In this document: piece by piece, positions 25,985 through 35,624 of the stretch
Position numbering within the stretch: position 1 is the first letter of the stretch
Layout of the letters: every line of letters starts with the position of its first letter
Assembly: GCF_014905615.1 (NCBI RefSeq)
Contig: NZ_AQGU01000028.1
Location: 124,001 to 188,000, forward strand
Direction: 5' to 3'
DNA: 64,000 bases
Origin: Pseudoalteromonas aliena SW19
GTDB lineage: Bacteria; Pseudomonadota; Gammaproteobacteria; Enterobacterales; Alteromonadaceae
Program-made: the position numbers and the translations under genes
The notes under the pieces: generated by a model
Databases searched by the model: none
Seen by the model: only the letters and a program-made list of their open reading frames with translations
Told to the model about the DNA's origin: nothing

Positions 25985-26863
25985 AACTATTGCTGCTCTT
26001 TATCTTTAATTATTCGCTTGCGTGTAACTTCAATTAGCGTTTGTATCCCTTGCCAAGCATTACCTTCTTCAATCCATTCGCTCATTCTTAGTTGGCGATA
26101 GTAACGACTTTCTATACGACCATGTCCGCTATCTATTTCTTCGTGAATTGAATACGATCGGGAGTATCTCGTGTCACTTTATGGAAATAAGCCGCTATTT
26201 CTTCTTTTAGCTTTTTATGATTATTTTGACGCATAATATATAACCGCCACCGTTTTTGAGGATTTTAGTCACAATTTTTTTGTGTGTTCATCGCATCAGC
26301 ACTGACTATAGCGCCTGATATATTTAGCGTCTCTAGCATGTCTAATACACGACTATTTTCATTCTTTTTACCTTTACTGCGAGCTTGTGCCAATACTAGA
26401 CCATTAGATTTACTCCAAGCCGTAATACTATACAAAGTGCTATGTCGTTCACCATCAAAAGAATGCCGTAGCGTTTTACCATCAATGGTTATTTGTTCTT
26501 TTCCATTATCTCAGCCTAACTTCACTGACCCAATTGATGAGCGCTTGATTAAACTGATCGGGTGAAATCGCTCGAATAATCCGAGCTATGGTGTCATCAA
26601 CGGGAATACCTTGCTTAAAAGGCCTGTGCAGCCTTAACCAATCGAGTTTATCATGACCAAAATATTCAATGTCCTGCCACCCCTTAGCGCCTGAAATCAC
26701 GGCACTAAAGGCAAGAAATAAAATATCAATGAAATCATATTTAACATTAATACCTTTACGAGGGTCTTCAATAATAGAAACGTGATCAATAAATGACATA
26801 GCAAGCTCCTGCTTTAAGAAGACTATTAGATCACGTTATTGCTTAAAGTACGATTTTGCCCTG
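25985..26863 (-). pseudogene. ISAs1-family transposase remnant
   Basis: The first 97 codons (26506-26799) are intact: MSFIDHVSIIEDPR, then FLAFSAVISGAKGWQDIEYF and IPVDDTIARI are classic ISAs1 (H-repeat) sequence. A frameshift follows at about 26515, after which ITIDGKTLRHSFD, ITAWSKSNGLVLAQ and GAIVSADAMNTQ continue in other frames, with further stops. Sequence stops matching near 25985, so the last third is lost and IS66 wreckage begins. The left end of the element, starting CAGGGCAAAATCGTAC on the minus strand, is at about 26863. Confidence 0.87.
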
Positions 26864-27090
26864 GTGAATTTGTATCATACATAGAGATGTTTGTTGTCGT
26901 AAAAGCTGCAAAAATTGACCCTCCAGTAAAAATTATCAGGTGCATATAGATATTCACCACGGTAGGTCGTCATTTATGGCGAAAATTTGAGTTTTTTTGA
27001 ATTAGTACACTAAAGCACGACTGACATAAGTCGTTATGGCTAAACACTATCAAGCCGGTTATAGCTAGGCGTTACGGCCTATATGTATTC
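26864..27090. other. Unassigned region at the insert boundary
   Basis: 227 bp between the ISAs1 end and the TIGR02444 gene. I see only a short inverted repeat ACGACT/AGTCGT near 27017 and no believable gene. It may be the remains of further mobile DNA. Confidence 0.4.
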
Positions 27091-27501
27091 TTAATACAAC
27101 TCGATATTATTCGGCTCTGGATCTGCTACGAATTCAAACCCATTCACCGCTTCAATCAACATATGCTGCTGTTGTTTTTCAAGCTTGAGTTCTGCATTAA
27201 GCAGTTCCTCGCGTATTGTGGCGTAATCACTTAACGTATTCTGATTAATTTTTAAATAGCTACGTGCGGCGCGCAGAGGCTGTAATGCGTGAGTATCAAA
27301 ATCACTAGTTACATTTATTAACTCATTTAGCTGTTGGGCATTAATACTTAACTTTAATGAATCTAAATAAAGCAGTAATAAGCATAAATTGACGTTTTTT
27401 CCTTGCTGGTTTTGTAGTGCCAGCAAGGTTGTTTGTTGCCCAGGCTTTGCGTACAAGGTGCACGCAAATTGCCAAAAATGGTCGCTATTGAGCAAGTTCA
27501 T
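27091..27501 (-). CDS. TIGR02444 family protein
   Basis: About 136 residues from the ATG at 27501, the usual family start (MNLLNSDHFWQFACTLYAKP). The frame extends upstream inside yheS to 27537, but that part is only overlap. Family features are the FW...YA..G beginning, LCLLLLYLDSLKL and LQPLRAARSYLK. Function is unknown; the family commonly follows yheS in gammaproteobacteria. It overlaps the yheS stop by 17 bp, so translation is probably coupled. Confidence 0.85.
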   Translation of the reverse strand: MNLLNSDHFWQFACTLYAKPGQQTTLLALQNQQGKNVNLCLLLLYLDSLKLSINAQQLNELINVTSDFDTHALQPLRAARSYLKINQNTLSDYATIREELLNAELKLEKQQQHMLIEAVNGFEFVADPEPNNIELY

Positions 27502-29407
27502 CGGCGAAGGCCTGTTCTTTTTCTTCCATTTCTTCAAGTGCCATCAGTAGCTCTTCTTCAACGTCGTTAAGCTTAGGTGTAAGCGTTGCTTGCTTGGCCA
27601 ATAATTCTTTTAGCTTGGCTTTGTTATCGTCGTTGTAGAGTTCGTTATCACCTAGTGCGGCTTCTACTTCGTTAAGCTCTGCTGAGTATTTATCTAACTG
27701 CTTTTCAAGCTTTTCAATTTGCTTTTTAAGTGGTTGAATTGCTTTTCTAAACTCGGCTTCTAGGCGCTTTTGTTCTTTACGATTAACGCCAGAATTAGCT
27801 TTTATTTCATCAGATTGCTCAGTCTTAGTTACCTCTTTATTGGCATTAAGCAGCCATTGATAATACGCATCCAAGTCATAACCAAATTGGGTCACCTTAC
27901 CGTCATCTACTAGGTAAAATTCATCGGCGGTGTTTTTAAGCATATGGCGATCGTGCGATACGGTAACCATTGCGCCTTCAAACCCTTGCAGAGCCATAAC
28001 AAGTGCATGGCGCATTTCTAAATCAAGGTGGTTAGTTGGCTCATCGAGTAATAGTAAATTTGGTTTTTGATATACCAGCATAGCAAGTACTAAGCGTGCT
28101 TTTTCGCCACCCGAAAAAGGCGCTACAGGTTCTAAGGCTTTATCGCCAATAAAGGCAAAACCACCTAAAAAGTCACGTAGTGATTGCTCGGTCGCTTTTG
28201 GGTTTAGTCGTTGTATATGTGTTATTGCGCTGGCTTTTAAATCAAGAGATTCAAGCTGATGCTGCGCAAAGTAACCAATATTTAATCCGTGATGCTGAAT
28301 GACTTCGCCAGCTTGCGGCGCTAAATCACCAGACAGCAGTTTAATCAGTGTTGATTTACCCGCGCCATTTCTACCAAGTAATGCAATTCGGCTACCTGGC
28401 ACTAGGTTTAGTTCTATATTATTTAAAATGGTAACATCACCATAACCCGCTTTGGCTTTATCTATCGTCATTAGTGGGTTTGGTAATGCGGTTGGGTCTG
28501 CAAACTCAAAATTAAAAGGTGAGTCGGCATGTGCCGGTGCTAATTTTTCCATGCGCTCAAGCGCTTTCACACGGCTTTGTGCTTGTTTAGCTTTACTGGC
28601 TTTTGCTTTAAAGCGAGTTATAAATTGCTCTAAGTGAGCAATTTGCTCTTGTTGCTTATCAAACATGGCTTGTTGTTGCAGTAAACGCTCTGCTTTTTGG
28701 CGCTCAAACTGCGAGTAATTACCCTTGTACACATTGATAAGTTGCTTATCTACATGCCAAATTTGATCAACGACGGCATCTAAAAACTCACGGTCATGTG
28801 ATATAAGTACCAACGTACCTGTGTAAGCACGTAAAAAGCGTTCAAGCCAATATACAGCATCTAAATCAAGGTGGTTTGTTGGCTCATCGAGCAATAGTAA
28901 ATCGGCATCGCGTATTAATGCTTGGGCAAGATTTAAGCGCATACGCCAACCACCTGAAAACGAGCTTACAGGGTTTTCTATTTGGTTATTCGCAAAGCCT
29001 AAGCCATGTAAAAGTTCACCAGCTGTTGATTCAATGCTATAGCCTTTAATGTTCTCGAGTTGAATGTGTACTTTGGCTTGTGTATCGCCATCGTTGTTTT
29101 GCTCGGCCTCACGCAGTGCTATACGCATTGCATAGTATTCTGGATGGCCTTGCAGTACATAATCAATTGCGCTTATTTCAAGAGCTGGAGTTTCTTGCTT
29201 TACTGAGGCAATAGACCAATCTTTTGGAATGTTGCAATTACCTGCATCGAGTTGCAATTCTGATTTTAATAGGCCAAATAAGGTTGATTTTCCGCAGCCG
29301 TTAGCGCCTACTAACCCAACTTTATGCTCCGGGAATAACGTAGCTGATGCGTTTTTTAATAAGGCTTTTCCGCCACGAAGTAGTTCTATTTCTGATATTT
29401 GGATCAT
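27485..29407 (-). CDS. yheS: ABC-F family ATPase
   Basis: 640 residues with two nucleotide-binding domains and no membrane segments. NBD1 has Walker A GANGCGKSTL, signature SSFSGGWRMRLNLAQAL and Walker B LLLLDEPTNHLDLDAVYWLE. NBD2 has GRNGAGKSTL, APFSGGEKARLVLAML and LLLLDEPTNHLDLEMRH. The linker between them and a long charged C-terminal coiled coil (about 540-635) are typical. ABC-F proteins act on the ribosome. In E. coli yheS is followed directly by yheT and yheU; here TIGR02444 and an accessory insert intervene. Confidence 0.93.
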   Translation of the reverse strand: MIQISEIELLRGGKALLKNASATLFPEHKVGLVGANGCGKSTLFGLLKSELQLDAGNCNIPKDWSIASVKQETPALEISAIDYVLQGHPEYYAMRIALREAEQNNDGDTQAKVHIQLENIKGYSIESTAGELLHGLGFANNQIENPVSSFSGGWRMRLNLAQALIRDADLLLLDEPTNHLDLDAVYWLERFLRAYTGTLVLISHDREFLDAVVDQIWHVDKQLINVYKGNYSQFERQKAERLLQQQAMFDKQQEQIAHLEQFITRFKAKASKAKQAQSRVKALERMEKLAPAHADSPFNFEFADPTALPNPLMTIDKAKAGYGDVTILNNIELNLVPGSRIALLGRNGAGKSTLIKLLSGDLAPQAGEVIQHHGLNIGYFAQHQLESLDLKASAITHIQRLNPKATEQSLRDFLGGFAFIGDKALEPVAPFSGGEKARLVLAMLVYQKPNLLLLDEPTNHLDLEMRHALVMALQGFEGAMVTVSHDRHMLKNTADEFYLVDDGKVTQFGYDLDAYYQWLLNANKEVTKTEQSDEIKANSGVNRKEQKRLEAEFRKAIQPLKKQIEKLEKQLDKYSAELNEVEAALGDNELYNDDNKAKLKELLAKQATLTPKLNDVEEELLMALEEMEEKEQAFADELAQ

Positions 29408-29539
29408 GAATGCGTTACTTTACTGTGCCCTTGTTAAGTTGGCGTTATCATACCATAGAACTTAATGCGCTTATCAAGCGTATCAACAAGTGAAGTTATA
29501 CGATAAAATAGCGGCAGTTCTAACCACAGGAAAAATGTT

Positions 29540-29743
29540 GTGAGACAAAAAAAGCGATTTATTGCTGGTGCATCGTGCCCTGAGTGTAAAGCTATGGATA
29601 CTATGATGCTTTACAGAGAACATGATGTTGAAAAAGTAGAATGTGTTGAGTGTGGTCATAAAATGGCGCAGCCAGATAACGCTGTTCAGGCATCTACCCG
29701 CCAATTTGAACAAGTCATTGGTGTGTTTAAACCGGGTGATTAA
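29540..29743 (+). CDS. yheV: YheV family zinc-ribbon protein
   Basis: 67 residues starting with GTG. Two Cys pairs, SCPECKAMD and VECVECGHKM, form a zinc-ribbon, and the N-terminus KKRFIAGASCPEC is the family hallmark. Function unknown. It is divergent from yheS, as is common. AGG lies nine bases before the start. The stop codon is inside the terminator stem. Confidence 0.92.
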   Translation: MRQKKRFIAGASCPECKAMDTMMLYREHDVEKVECVECGHKMAQPDNAVQASTRQFEQVIGVFKPGD

Positions 29744-29753
29744 CCCGGTTTTT
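29729..29753 (+). terminator. Terminator overlapping the yheV stop codon
   Basis: AAACCGGGT at 29729-29737 pairs with ACCCGGTTT at 29743-29751, then T. The TAA stop (29741-29743) is in the loop and 3' arm. Confidence 0.85.
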
Positions 29754-29773
29754 ATCGCCTGTTTTTACTAGCT

Positions 29774-29989
29774 TTAGTAATGCGGTGGCGGTGGCTCAGG
29801 TACTTCCGACATCATAGATGACGATGACTGCGACTCTTTAATTTTTTCTGCTAGCAGCTCTGTTTGGCGTTTCATTTTTGCTAAAAGTTGCTGGTGCACT
29901 TTTATTTCATCATTTAAGACTTCAATCGTTTCGTCTTGAAAAGCCACTTTGGCTTCAAGTTCCATTAAGCGATGTTCAATTGTGTTCAT
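29774..29989 (-). CDS. slyX: SlyX family protein
   Basis: 71 residues. An N-terminal coiled coil (RLMELEAKVAFQDETIEVLN) and a proline-rich end PEPPPPHY are the standard SlyX layout. Function unknown; in E. coli it lies next to slyD and fkpA, and an fkpA-like gene is also close here. It overlaps the end of the upstream WD40 gene by 14 bp. Confidence 0.93.
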   Translation of the reverse strand: MNTIEHRLMELEAKVAFQDETIEVLNDEIKVHQQLLAKMKRQTELLAEKIKESQSSSSMMSEVPEPPPPHY

Positions 29990-30974
29990 TATTCTCTCGT
30001 ATCATAAATCGCTCTGCGATACCGCTGGAGCTTTCGGTTAACAACGACTTACCGTTATCTGTAAATGTCACATCTAGCACCACTGCCGATTTCGGCTTAC
30101 TGCCTTCGCGCGGGGTGACCTGCCAAGTTTGAATTTTTTCACCGCTTGGTATTTGCCACAAATCAACTCGCTTATTAGGAGAGCCGGTTGCCAGCAAAGT
30201 GCCTTGTTCGTTAAAACGCACCGCAGTAAAAATTTTCTGACGCGCAATATACTTCAGTTTACTCACAAGATCACCTGTAGTCAGCTTCCATACATTTGCT
30301 TGTGCCATACTATCGGCCGTAAACGCATAGCGACCTTGTGGATCTAGGGTTACTTGGGTGACACGCGTTGGGTGATTAAAGCGGTGAATTACTTGGCCAG
30401 TAAGCGTATTCCAAAAGTAAGCAACATAATCGTTAGACCCACTTAAAGCAAAGCGCCCATTCGGCGATAAATCGACAGTGTTAACTTTATCTTGGTGGCC
30501 TAAAAACTCGATGCGTCTGCCGGTTTCAAGATTTATAAATACCACTACACCGTCGCTTCGACCATACAATACGCTTCGGCCTTGATTGCTAATAGCAATA
30601 TCGCGAATGCTGGCCTTTTGGATTTTGTAATAGCCTTTATTTTTGCCTGTGGTTATATCCCAAACGGCAAACGTGGTTTTTTCTGCGGTAACAGCAACGC
30701 TGTTATCAAAGGCAATTGCAACAGCATACACTAAGCTATCTTCAGCTTGCTGCTGAAACCATTGGTATTTGAGAGCGTTTTGTTGATTATCCCACAGGGC
30801 GACCCCATGATTGATTGAGGAGATTAAGCTGTATTTACCATCGTTTGATAATGTTGACGAAAATGCACCTTTTGCTGCATGTTCGTAGCTTGCAATAGCG
30901 TGTTGTTTTTTATCACTACAGGCAATGACTAAAAAACAGCTAAATATGATTAAAAAAGTACGAAATATCGACAT
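29976..30974 (-). CDS. WD40-repeat lipoprotein
   Basis: 332 residues. A lipoprotein signal ends in VIACSDKK, so the protein should be anchored to a membrane on the periplasmic side. About six or seven WD40-like blades follow, with repeats such as ISNQGRSVLYGRSDGVVVFI, DLSPNGRFALSGSNDYVAYF and RFNEQGTLLATGSPNKRVDL. WD40 propellers are protein-interaction platforms; the partner is unknown. It is coupled to slyX by overlap and divergent from the fkpA-like gene, a neighbourhood seen in other marine gammaproteobacteria. Confidence 0.87.
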   Translation of the reverse strand: MSIFRTFLIIFSCFLVIACSDKKQHAIASYEHAAKGAFSSTLSNDGKYSLISSINHGVALWDNQQNALKYQWFQQQAEDSLVYAVAIAFDNSVAVTAEKTTFAVWDITTGKNKGYYKIQKASIRDIAISNQGRSVLYGRSDGVVVFINLETGRRIEFLGHQDKVNTVDLSPNGRFALSGSNDYVAYFWNTLTGQVIHRFNHPTRVTQVTLDPQGRYAFTADSMAQANVWKLTTGDLVSKLKYIARQKIFTAVRFNEQGTLLATGSPNKRVDLWQIPSGEKIQTWQVTPREGSKPKSAVVLDVTFTDNGKSLLTESSSGIAERFMIRENNEHN

Positions 30975-31184
30975 GTTACAGGTATTTCCTCTTAACTCTT
31001 GTTGACTGAGAGGTTAGACTAGGATGCGTTGAATGCCTAGGTTGTTTGTCTAAGCACTGAATATGCGTTTAGTTTAGCTAACAAAAATTTAGTCATTACA
31101 CAAACAGCCTACCATGTAGGCCGTTAATCTTTAACTAGTAATAATACAATAAATGACAACTGCAAAGTGTGTCGGAGATTTAAA

Positions 31185-31937
31185 ATGAAAAAGACGATTA
31201 GATTGTCATTGATTGCAGCGTCAGTTTTAGCGCTTACAGCTTGTAATCAAGAAGCAAAAAAAGAGCAAGCAGAAGTTAAACTAGACACTGTAGAGCAGCA
31301 ACAAGCATACGGTATTGGTGCATCTGTAGGTAACTTTTTAAATAAAGACCTAGCAGATAAAACAGAAATTGGTATTAAACTAGACCAAGCACTGTTAATT
31401 CGTGGTTTTGAAGATGCACTTGCTGGTAATGCAAAAATTGACGAAGAAAAAATTCGTGAAGTGTTAACTGCATTAGATGAATCAGTGCGTACTAAGCAAG
31501 AAGAAAAAGCAAAAGTTGAGTCTGAAAAAAGTAAAGAAGCCGGTGTGAAATACCTAGCTGATAATGCTAAAAAAGAAGGTGTTTCAGTTACTGAGTCTGG
31601 CTTACAGTACGAAGTAATTACACAGGGCGATGGCGAAAAGCCAGTAGCGACTGATGTAGTTAAAGTACATTATAAAGGTACTTTGCTAGATGGCACCGAG
31701 TTTGATAGCTCATATTCACGCAACGAGCCTACGACTTTCCCTCTTAACCGTGTAATTCCGGGTTGGACTGAAGGTTTACAACTTATGTCTGTTGGCTCTA
31801 AGTACAAGTTCACTATTCCTTCTGAACTTGCTTACGGCGACCGTGATTTAGGTAAAATCCCTGCTAACTCAACGCTTGTATTTGAAGTTGAATTACTAGA
31901 GATTCAAAACGATGCGGATGCTAGCGCAGCACAATAA
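31185..31937 (+). CDS. fkpA: FKBP-type peptidyl-prolyl isomerase lipoprotein, FkpA-like
   Basis: About 250 residues from the ATG at 31185, preceded by GGAG. The signal ends in a lipobox LTACNQE, so unlike E. coli FkpA this form is probably lipidated. Residues 35-125 form the helical dimerisation domain (QQQAYGIGASVGNFL). The FKBP domain follows: GLQYEVITQGDGEKP, VKVHYKGTLLDGTEFDSSY, FPLNRVIPGWTEGLQLM and SELAYGDRDLGKIPANSTL. It speeds proline isomerisation and folding in the periplasm. Confidence 0.9.
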   Translation: MKKTIRLSLIAASVLALTACNQEAKKEQAEVKLDTVEQQQAYGIGASVGNFLNKDLADKTEIGIKLDQALLIRGFEDALAGNAKIDEEKIREVLTALDESVRTKQEEKAKVESEKSKEAGVKYLADNAKKEGVSVTESGLQYEVITQGDGEKPVATDVVKVHYKGTLLDGTEFDSSYSRNEPTTFPLNRVIPGWTEGLQLMSVGSKYKFTIPSELAYGDRDLGKIPANSTLVFEVELLEIQNDADASAAQ

Positions 31938-31963
31938 TAAACTAACGCTTATAGTTTAAATGT

Positions 31964-31989
31964 AAAAAGGGACCTTAGGTCCCTTTTTT
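31964..31989 (+). terminator. Terminator after fkpA
   Basis: AAAAAGGGACC pairs with GGTCCCTTTTT around TTA, followed by T. Confidence 0.9.
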
Positions 31990-32009
31990 AATATACTTAA
32001 TATAAGTAA

Positions 32010-32480
32010 TTAATCTGTGTGATTGGAAAATAAATTATCAATCAGTTCATCTTCTAGTGCAAAGCGTGCTTCTAGTGTTTCACCAATTACAGATAAGTCA
32101 TTATCAAAATCTTTCAGTAAATCGTCTTTGTTCACTTCGGCATATTTATCGTTAAAATCAAGTGCCACATCAGTAGTGCTTGAAATGCGTGGATAAATAT
32201 CGTTAGCCAAGGCTTGGCTTTGTACGCCTTTTTTCTCACATGCCTTAGCAATATCATCATAAATCTCAAAATGACCTGCAGATAAATAATCCATCAAAAT
32301 TTGGCAAAATGATTCAATCTGCGCAGGTTCAGGCAAAGCATGATCTTTTTTATCGTACGGTGAAAAACCAGCCATTTTACAAAAAAGCACAATGAGCTCT
32401 TGGCGTTCGTTTAACCACTTGTCGATTACAGTGTGGCTGCCACCCCATTTTTGTTGAGCTTTTTCTACACGCGTCAGCAT
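32010..32480 (-). CDS. rsd: Anti-sigma-70 factor Rsd/AlgQ
   Basis: 156 residues of all-helical sequence. Recognisable Rsd features are KWGGSHTVIDKWLNERQELIV in shortened form WGGSH...WLNERQELIVLFC, then LCQ-type LMDYLSAGHFEIYDDI. Rsd binds domain 4 of sigma-70 and favours alternative sigma factors in stationary phase. It is divergent from hemE, a common neighbour pairing in gammaproteobacteria. A 530-bp intergenic region separates the two coding starts. Confidence 0.9.
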   Translation of the reverse strand: MLTRVEKAQQKWGGSHTVIDKWLNERQELIVLFCKMAGFSPYDKKDHALPEPAQIESFCQILMDYLSAGHFEIYDDIAKACEKKGVQSQALANDIYPRISSTTDVALDFNDKYAEVNKDDLLKDFDNDLSVIGETLEARFALEDELIDNLFSNHTD

Positions 32481-32640
32481 AACTATTCTCCTAGCTGGGT
32501 TGGTCTTTCAATTGGAATATAATAAGTTTATATACATCAAGATATATTTAATTTGCGTGTATATCAACAAGTAAAATAGATGTTCTAAAAGCGGTGTTGT
32601 TTATTTGAGATATAAGACTAAAAATTTATTGCGGGCAAGA

Positions 32641-32663
32641 AAAAACCACCGGTTAGGGTGGTC
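32641..32663 (-). terminator. Leftward terminator with no annotated gene upstream
   Basis: On the minus strand GACCACCC-TAACC-GGTGGTTTTTT forms a good hairpin with a T-run. ACCACC at 32645-32650 pairs with GGTGGT at 32657-32662. No leftward gene lies to the right, since hemE runs rightward. Confidence 0.65.
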
Positions 32664-32716
32664 TAATTTCTTTCAATGACTTGTTGTAACAAGCTTTCTT
32701 ATTTTTATAAGATAAT

Positions 32717-32778
32717 TTTTATTGTTATTATTTTAATGACTTTTATTGTTATTATTTTAAGATTTTTATTGTTGTTTT
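32717..32778. repeat. AT-rich tandem repeat upstream of hemE
   Basis: The 24-bp unit TTTTATTGTTATTATTTTAA plus TGAC is present at 32717 and 32741, and a shortened third copy (TTTTTATTGTTGTTTTT) ends near 32778. On the minus strand the unit reads as repeated AACAATAA. The rest of 32481-33010 contains the hairpin CTTGTT/AACAAG at 32680-32693 and the palindrome TACCTTAAGGTA near 32909. Confidence 0.7.
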
Positions 32779-33010
32779 TGTTAACGCGGGACAAACAATA
32801 ACAAGGTTTTTACTATGTTGCAAACATATTAATTAAAAGTTTTAAATGTTATTTTGAGGTTGTGTGTTTTATGGTCAAAATAAAATGAAAGCTTAAATAA
32901 TCTTGATCTACCTTAAGGTAAGGTTGTTTTCGTCTCTAAGCAATAGAGGGGCGGTGAATATGGTGGTACAATCTCGCATAATTTATACAAGCCTTAGGAT
33001 TATTTACGCC

Positions 33011-34075
33011 ATGAGCGAATTAAAAAACGACCGTTATTTACGTGCACTAGCTAAACAGCCAGTAGATGTAACTCCGGTATGGATGATGCGCCAAGCAGGA
33101 CGCTATTTACCTGAATACCGTGCTACACGTGCACAAGCGGGCGATTTTATGAGCCTGTGTCGAAATGCTGAGCTTGCGTGTGAAGTAACATTACAGCCAC
33201 TGCGTCGTTATCCGTTAGATGCTGCTATTTTATTTAGTGACATTTTAACGATTCCAGACGCTATGGGTTTAGGTCTGTACTTTGAAACGGGTGAAGGACC
33301 TAAATTTGAGCGTCCTATTTCATCACTTGCGGATGTTAAAAAAATTCCAAAGTTAGACCCTACAGACGAGCTTGGCTACGTAATGAACGCAGTAAGTACT
33401 ATTCGCCGTGAACTTAAAGGCGAAGTACCACTCATTGGTTTTTCTGGCTCTCCTTGGACGCTAGCAACTTACATGGTTGAAGGTGGGAGTAGTAAAGTAT
33501 TTGGTAAAATTAAGAAAATGGCGTTTGCAGAGCCGCAAACACTTCATTTATTACTAGATAAATTAGCTGATTCAGTCATTGATTACTTAAATGCGCAGAT
33601 TAAAGCTGGCGCGCAATCACTCATGGTATTTGACTCGTGGGGCGGGGTATTAAGCCCACGTGATTACAACGAATTTTCACTGCAATACATGCATAAAATC
33701 GTTGATGGCTTAATTCGTGAATACGATGGTCGTAAAGTACCGGTTACTTTGTTCACTAAAAATGGTGGTCAATGGATTGAAGCAATTGCAGCAACAGGTT
33801 GTGATGCAATTGGTCTTGATTGGACTATTAATATTAGCGACGCTAAGCGCCGCGTTGGTGATAAAGTAGCTCTACAAGGTAATATGGATCCGTCTATGTT
33901 ACACGGTACACCAGAGCGTATTCGCCAAGAAGTAGGCACTATTTTAGAAGACTTTGGTACAGGCAACGGTCATGTGTTTAACTTAGGCCACGGTATTACA
34001 CCAGATGTAGACCCTGAAAATGCTGGTGTATTCATCAATGCTGTACATGAGCTAAGTGCTAAATACCATAAGTAA
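33011..34075 (+). CDS. hemE: Uroporphyrinogen decarboxylase
   Basis: 354 residues from the ATG at 33011; the open frame runs further upstream to 32903 but the conserved HemE start is [13 protein letters not shown]. Signature sequences are [19 protein letters not shown], with the substrate-binding Arg residues, and [20 protein letters not shown]. It decarboxylates four acetate groups of uroporphyrinogen III to give coproporphyrinogen III in haem synthesis. Other conserved segments are [10 protein letters not shown] and [20 protein letters not shown]. Closed by a strong terminator. Confidence 0.96.
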   Translation: MSELKNDRYLRALAKQPVDVTPVWMMRQAGRYLPEYRATRAQAGDFMSLCRNAELACEVTLQPLRRYPLDAAILFSDILTIPDAMGLGLYFETGEGPKFERPISSLADVKKIPKLDPTDELGYVMNAVSTIRRELKGEVPLIGFSGSPWTLATYMVEGGSSKVFGKIKKMAFAEPQTLHLLLDKLADSVIDYLNAQIKAGAQSLMVFDSWGGVLSPRDYNEFSLQYMHKIVDGLIREYDGRKVPVTLFTKNGGQWIEAIAATGCDAIGLDWTINISDAKRRVGDKVALQGNMDPSMLHGTPERIRQEVGTILEDFGTGNGHVFNLGHGITPDVDPENAGVFINAVHELSAKYHK

Positions 34076-34110
34076 TGATCGCTTAATAAAGTTTAAAACA
34101 GTTTAAAAGT

Positions 34111-34138
34111 AAAAAGCCCGCTAATTAGCGGGCTTTTT
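34111..34138 (+). terminator. Terminator after hemE
   Basis: AAAAAGCCCGCT at 34111-34122 pairs perfectly with AGCGGGCTTTTT at 34127-34138. Confidence 0.93.
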
Positions 34139-34180
34139 GTTATCTATTTATAAAGGCTTTTAAATCAATTGTTTAAGCGG

Positions 34181-35617
34181 TTATTTAAATAAGCGATTTA
34201 AACCATTTAATGCGGCAACACGGTAGGCTTCAGCCATGGTTGGGTAATTAAATGTGGTATTTACAAAGTAGTCGATATTATTGCCACCATTTTTTTGTTC
34301 CATAATAGCTTGGCCAATGTGCACAATTTCAGACGCGCGTTCGCCAAAGCAGTGAACGCCAAGCACTTCTTTGGTTTCAGTGTGGAATAATATTTTTAAG
34401 CTACCTACTTCAGTACCCGCAATTTGCGCACGTGCTAAATGCTTAAACTGAGCACGGCCAACTTCATACGGTACTTTAGCGGCTGTAAGTTCTTGCTCTG
34501 TTTTACCTACTGAACTCATTTCTGGAATGGTATAAATACCGGCCGGAATATCAATAATCAGCCTGTCTTCGCAGTTACCACAGGCAATTGCATCAGCAGC
34601 TATACGGCCTTGATCAAACGCAGCACTTGCAAGGCTTGGGTAACCAATTACATCACCTACAGCGTATACGTTTTCAATATCCGTTTGATATGTTTCGTTA
34701 ACTTTTAATTGGCCACGACTGTCGGCTTTTAAGCCAATGGCTTCAAGATTTAATGTATCGGTATTACCTGTGCGGCCATTTGCAAATAAAATACAGTCAG
34801 CTTTTACGCGTTTGCCTGATTTTAAATGCATAATAACGCAGTCGTCACGCGTCTCAATTCGGTCAAACTCTTCGTTGTGACGAATAACAATACCGCTATT
34901 CCAAAAGTGATAGCTAAGTGCGTCAGAGATTTCAGCATCCATAAAAGCAAGTAGTCGATCGCGGGTATTAACTAAATCAACTTTTGCGCCTAATCCTTTA
35001 AATATAGAAGCATACTCACAGCCAATAACACCTGCGCCGTAGATAAGTACGCGATGGGGGTCGTGCTCAAGGCCAAGTATTGTATCGCTTTCATAAATAC
35101 GAGAATGCGTAAAATCGACTTCAGGTGGACGATAAGGGCGAGAACCCGTTGCTATAACAATCGTTTTAGCGGTCAGTCGCTCGGTTGAGCCGTCATTTCT
35201 TTTTATTTCAATGGTGTGCTTATCTACAAAGCTCGCATCGCCTTGAAACATATGAATGCGGTTGCGATCGTAAAAGCTACTGCGTAAATTGGATTGCTTA
35301 GAAATAACAGAACTTGCGTGACGTAAAATATCAGGGAATGTTAGACGACTAGGGCGTTCGCCAACATTAAACAATGGGTTAGCTTTGTATTCAATATAAC
35401 GACTAACAGAGTGGCGAAGCGCTTTTGAAGGAATGGTTCCCCAATGCACACAACCACCACCAACTGACTCTTGGCGTTCAATAACCGCTACTTTTTTGTC
35501 GTTTTTTGAAAGGTTCATGGCGGTACCTTCACCGCCAGGACCCGTGCCAATAATGATTGCGTCATATTGGTATGTCACGGGTACTTTTTTTTGTTCTGAT
35601 TGTTTGGCCACTGCCAC
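34181..35617 (-). CDS. sthA: Soluble pyridine nucleotide transhydrogenase
   Basis: 478 residues. FAD-binding motif [15 protein letters not shown] lies near residue 22; the segment [19 protein letters not shown] replaces the redox disulfide of related disulfide reductases with a single Cys, as is normal for SthA. The NAD(P)-binding motif is [14 protein letters not shown], and the second FAD segment is [22 protein letters not shown] in part. It re-oxidises NADPH with NAD+ in the cytoplasm. The upstream desaturase gene ends seven bases before its start, so they form an operon. Confidence 0.95.
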   Translation of the reverse strand: MAVAKQSEQKKVPVTYQYDAIIIGTGPGGEGTAMNLSKNDKKVAVIERQESVGGGCVHWGTIPSKALRHSVSRYIEYKANPLFNVGERPSRLTFPDILRHASSVISKQSNLRSSFYDRNRIHMFQGDASFVDKHTIEIKRNDGSTERLTAKTIVIATGSRPYRPPEVDFTHSRIYESDTILGLEHDPHRVLIYGAGVIGCEYASIFKGLGAKVDLVNTRDRLLAFMDAEISDALSYHFWNSGIVIRHNEEFDRIETRDDCVIMHLKSGKRVKADCILFANGRTGNTDTLNLEAIGLKADSRGQLKVNETYQTDIENVYAVGDVIGYPSLASAAFDQGRIAADAIACGNCEDRLIIDIPAGIYTIPEMSSVGKTEQELTAAKVPYEVGRAQFKHLARAQIAGTEVGSLKILFHTETKEVLGVHCFGERASEIVHIGQAIMEQKNGGNNIDYFVNTTFNYPTMAEAYRVAALNGLNRLFK

Positions 35618-35624
35618 TCCTAAA

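Noticed and set aside
26284..26565. Programmed frameshift of the ISAs1 transposase
   Set aside because: There are several unrelated frameshifts and stops, and the 3' third is missing, so decay explains it better.
26506..26799. Functional 97-codon gene
   Set aside because: It is the intact first third of a broken ISAs1 transposase; the remainder continues in other frames.
32717..32778. CRISPR-like array upstream of hemE
   Set aside because: Unit of about 24 bp repeated without spacers and made of A/T only; no cas genes present.
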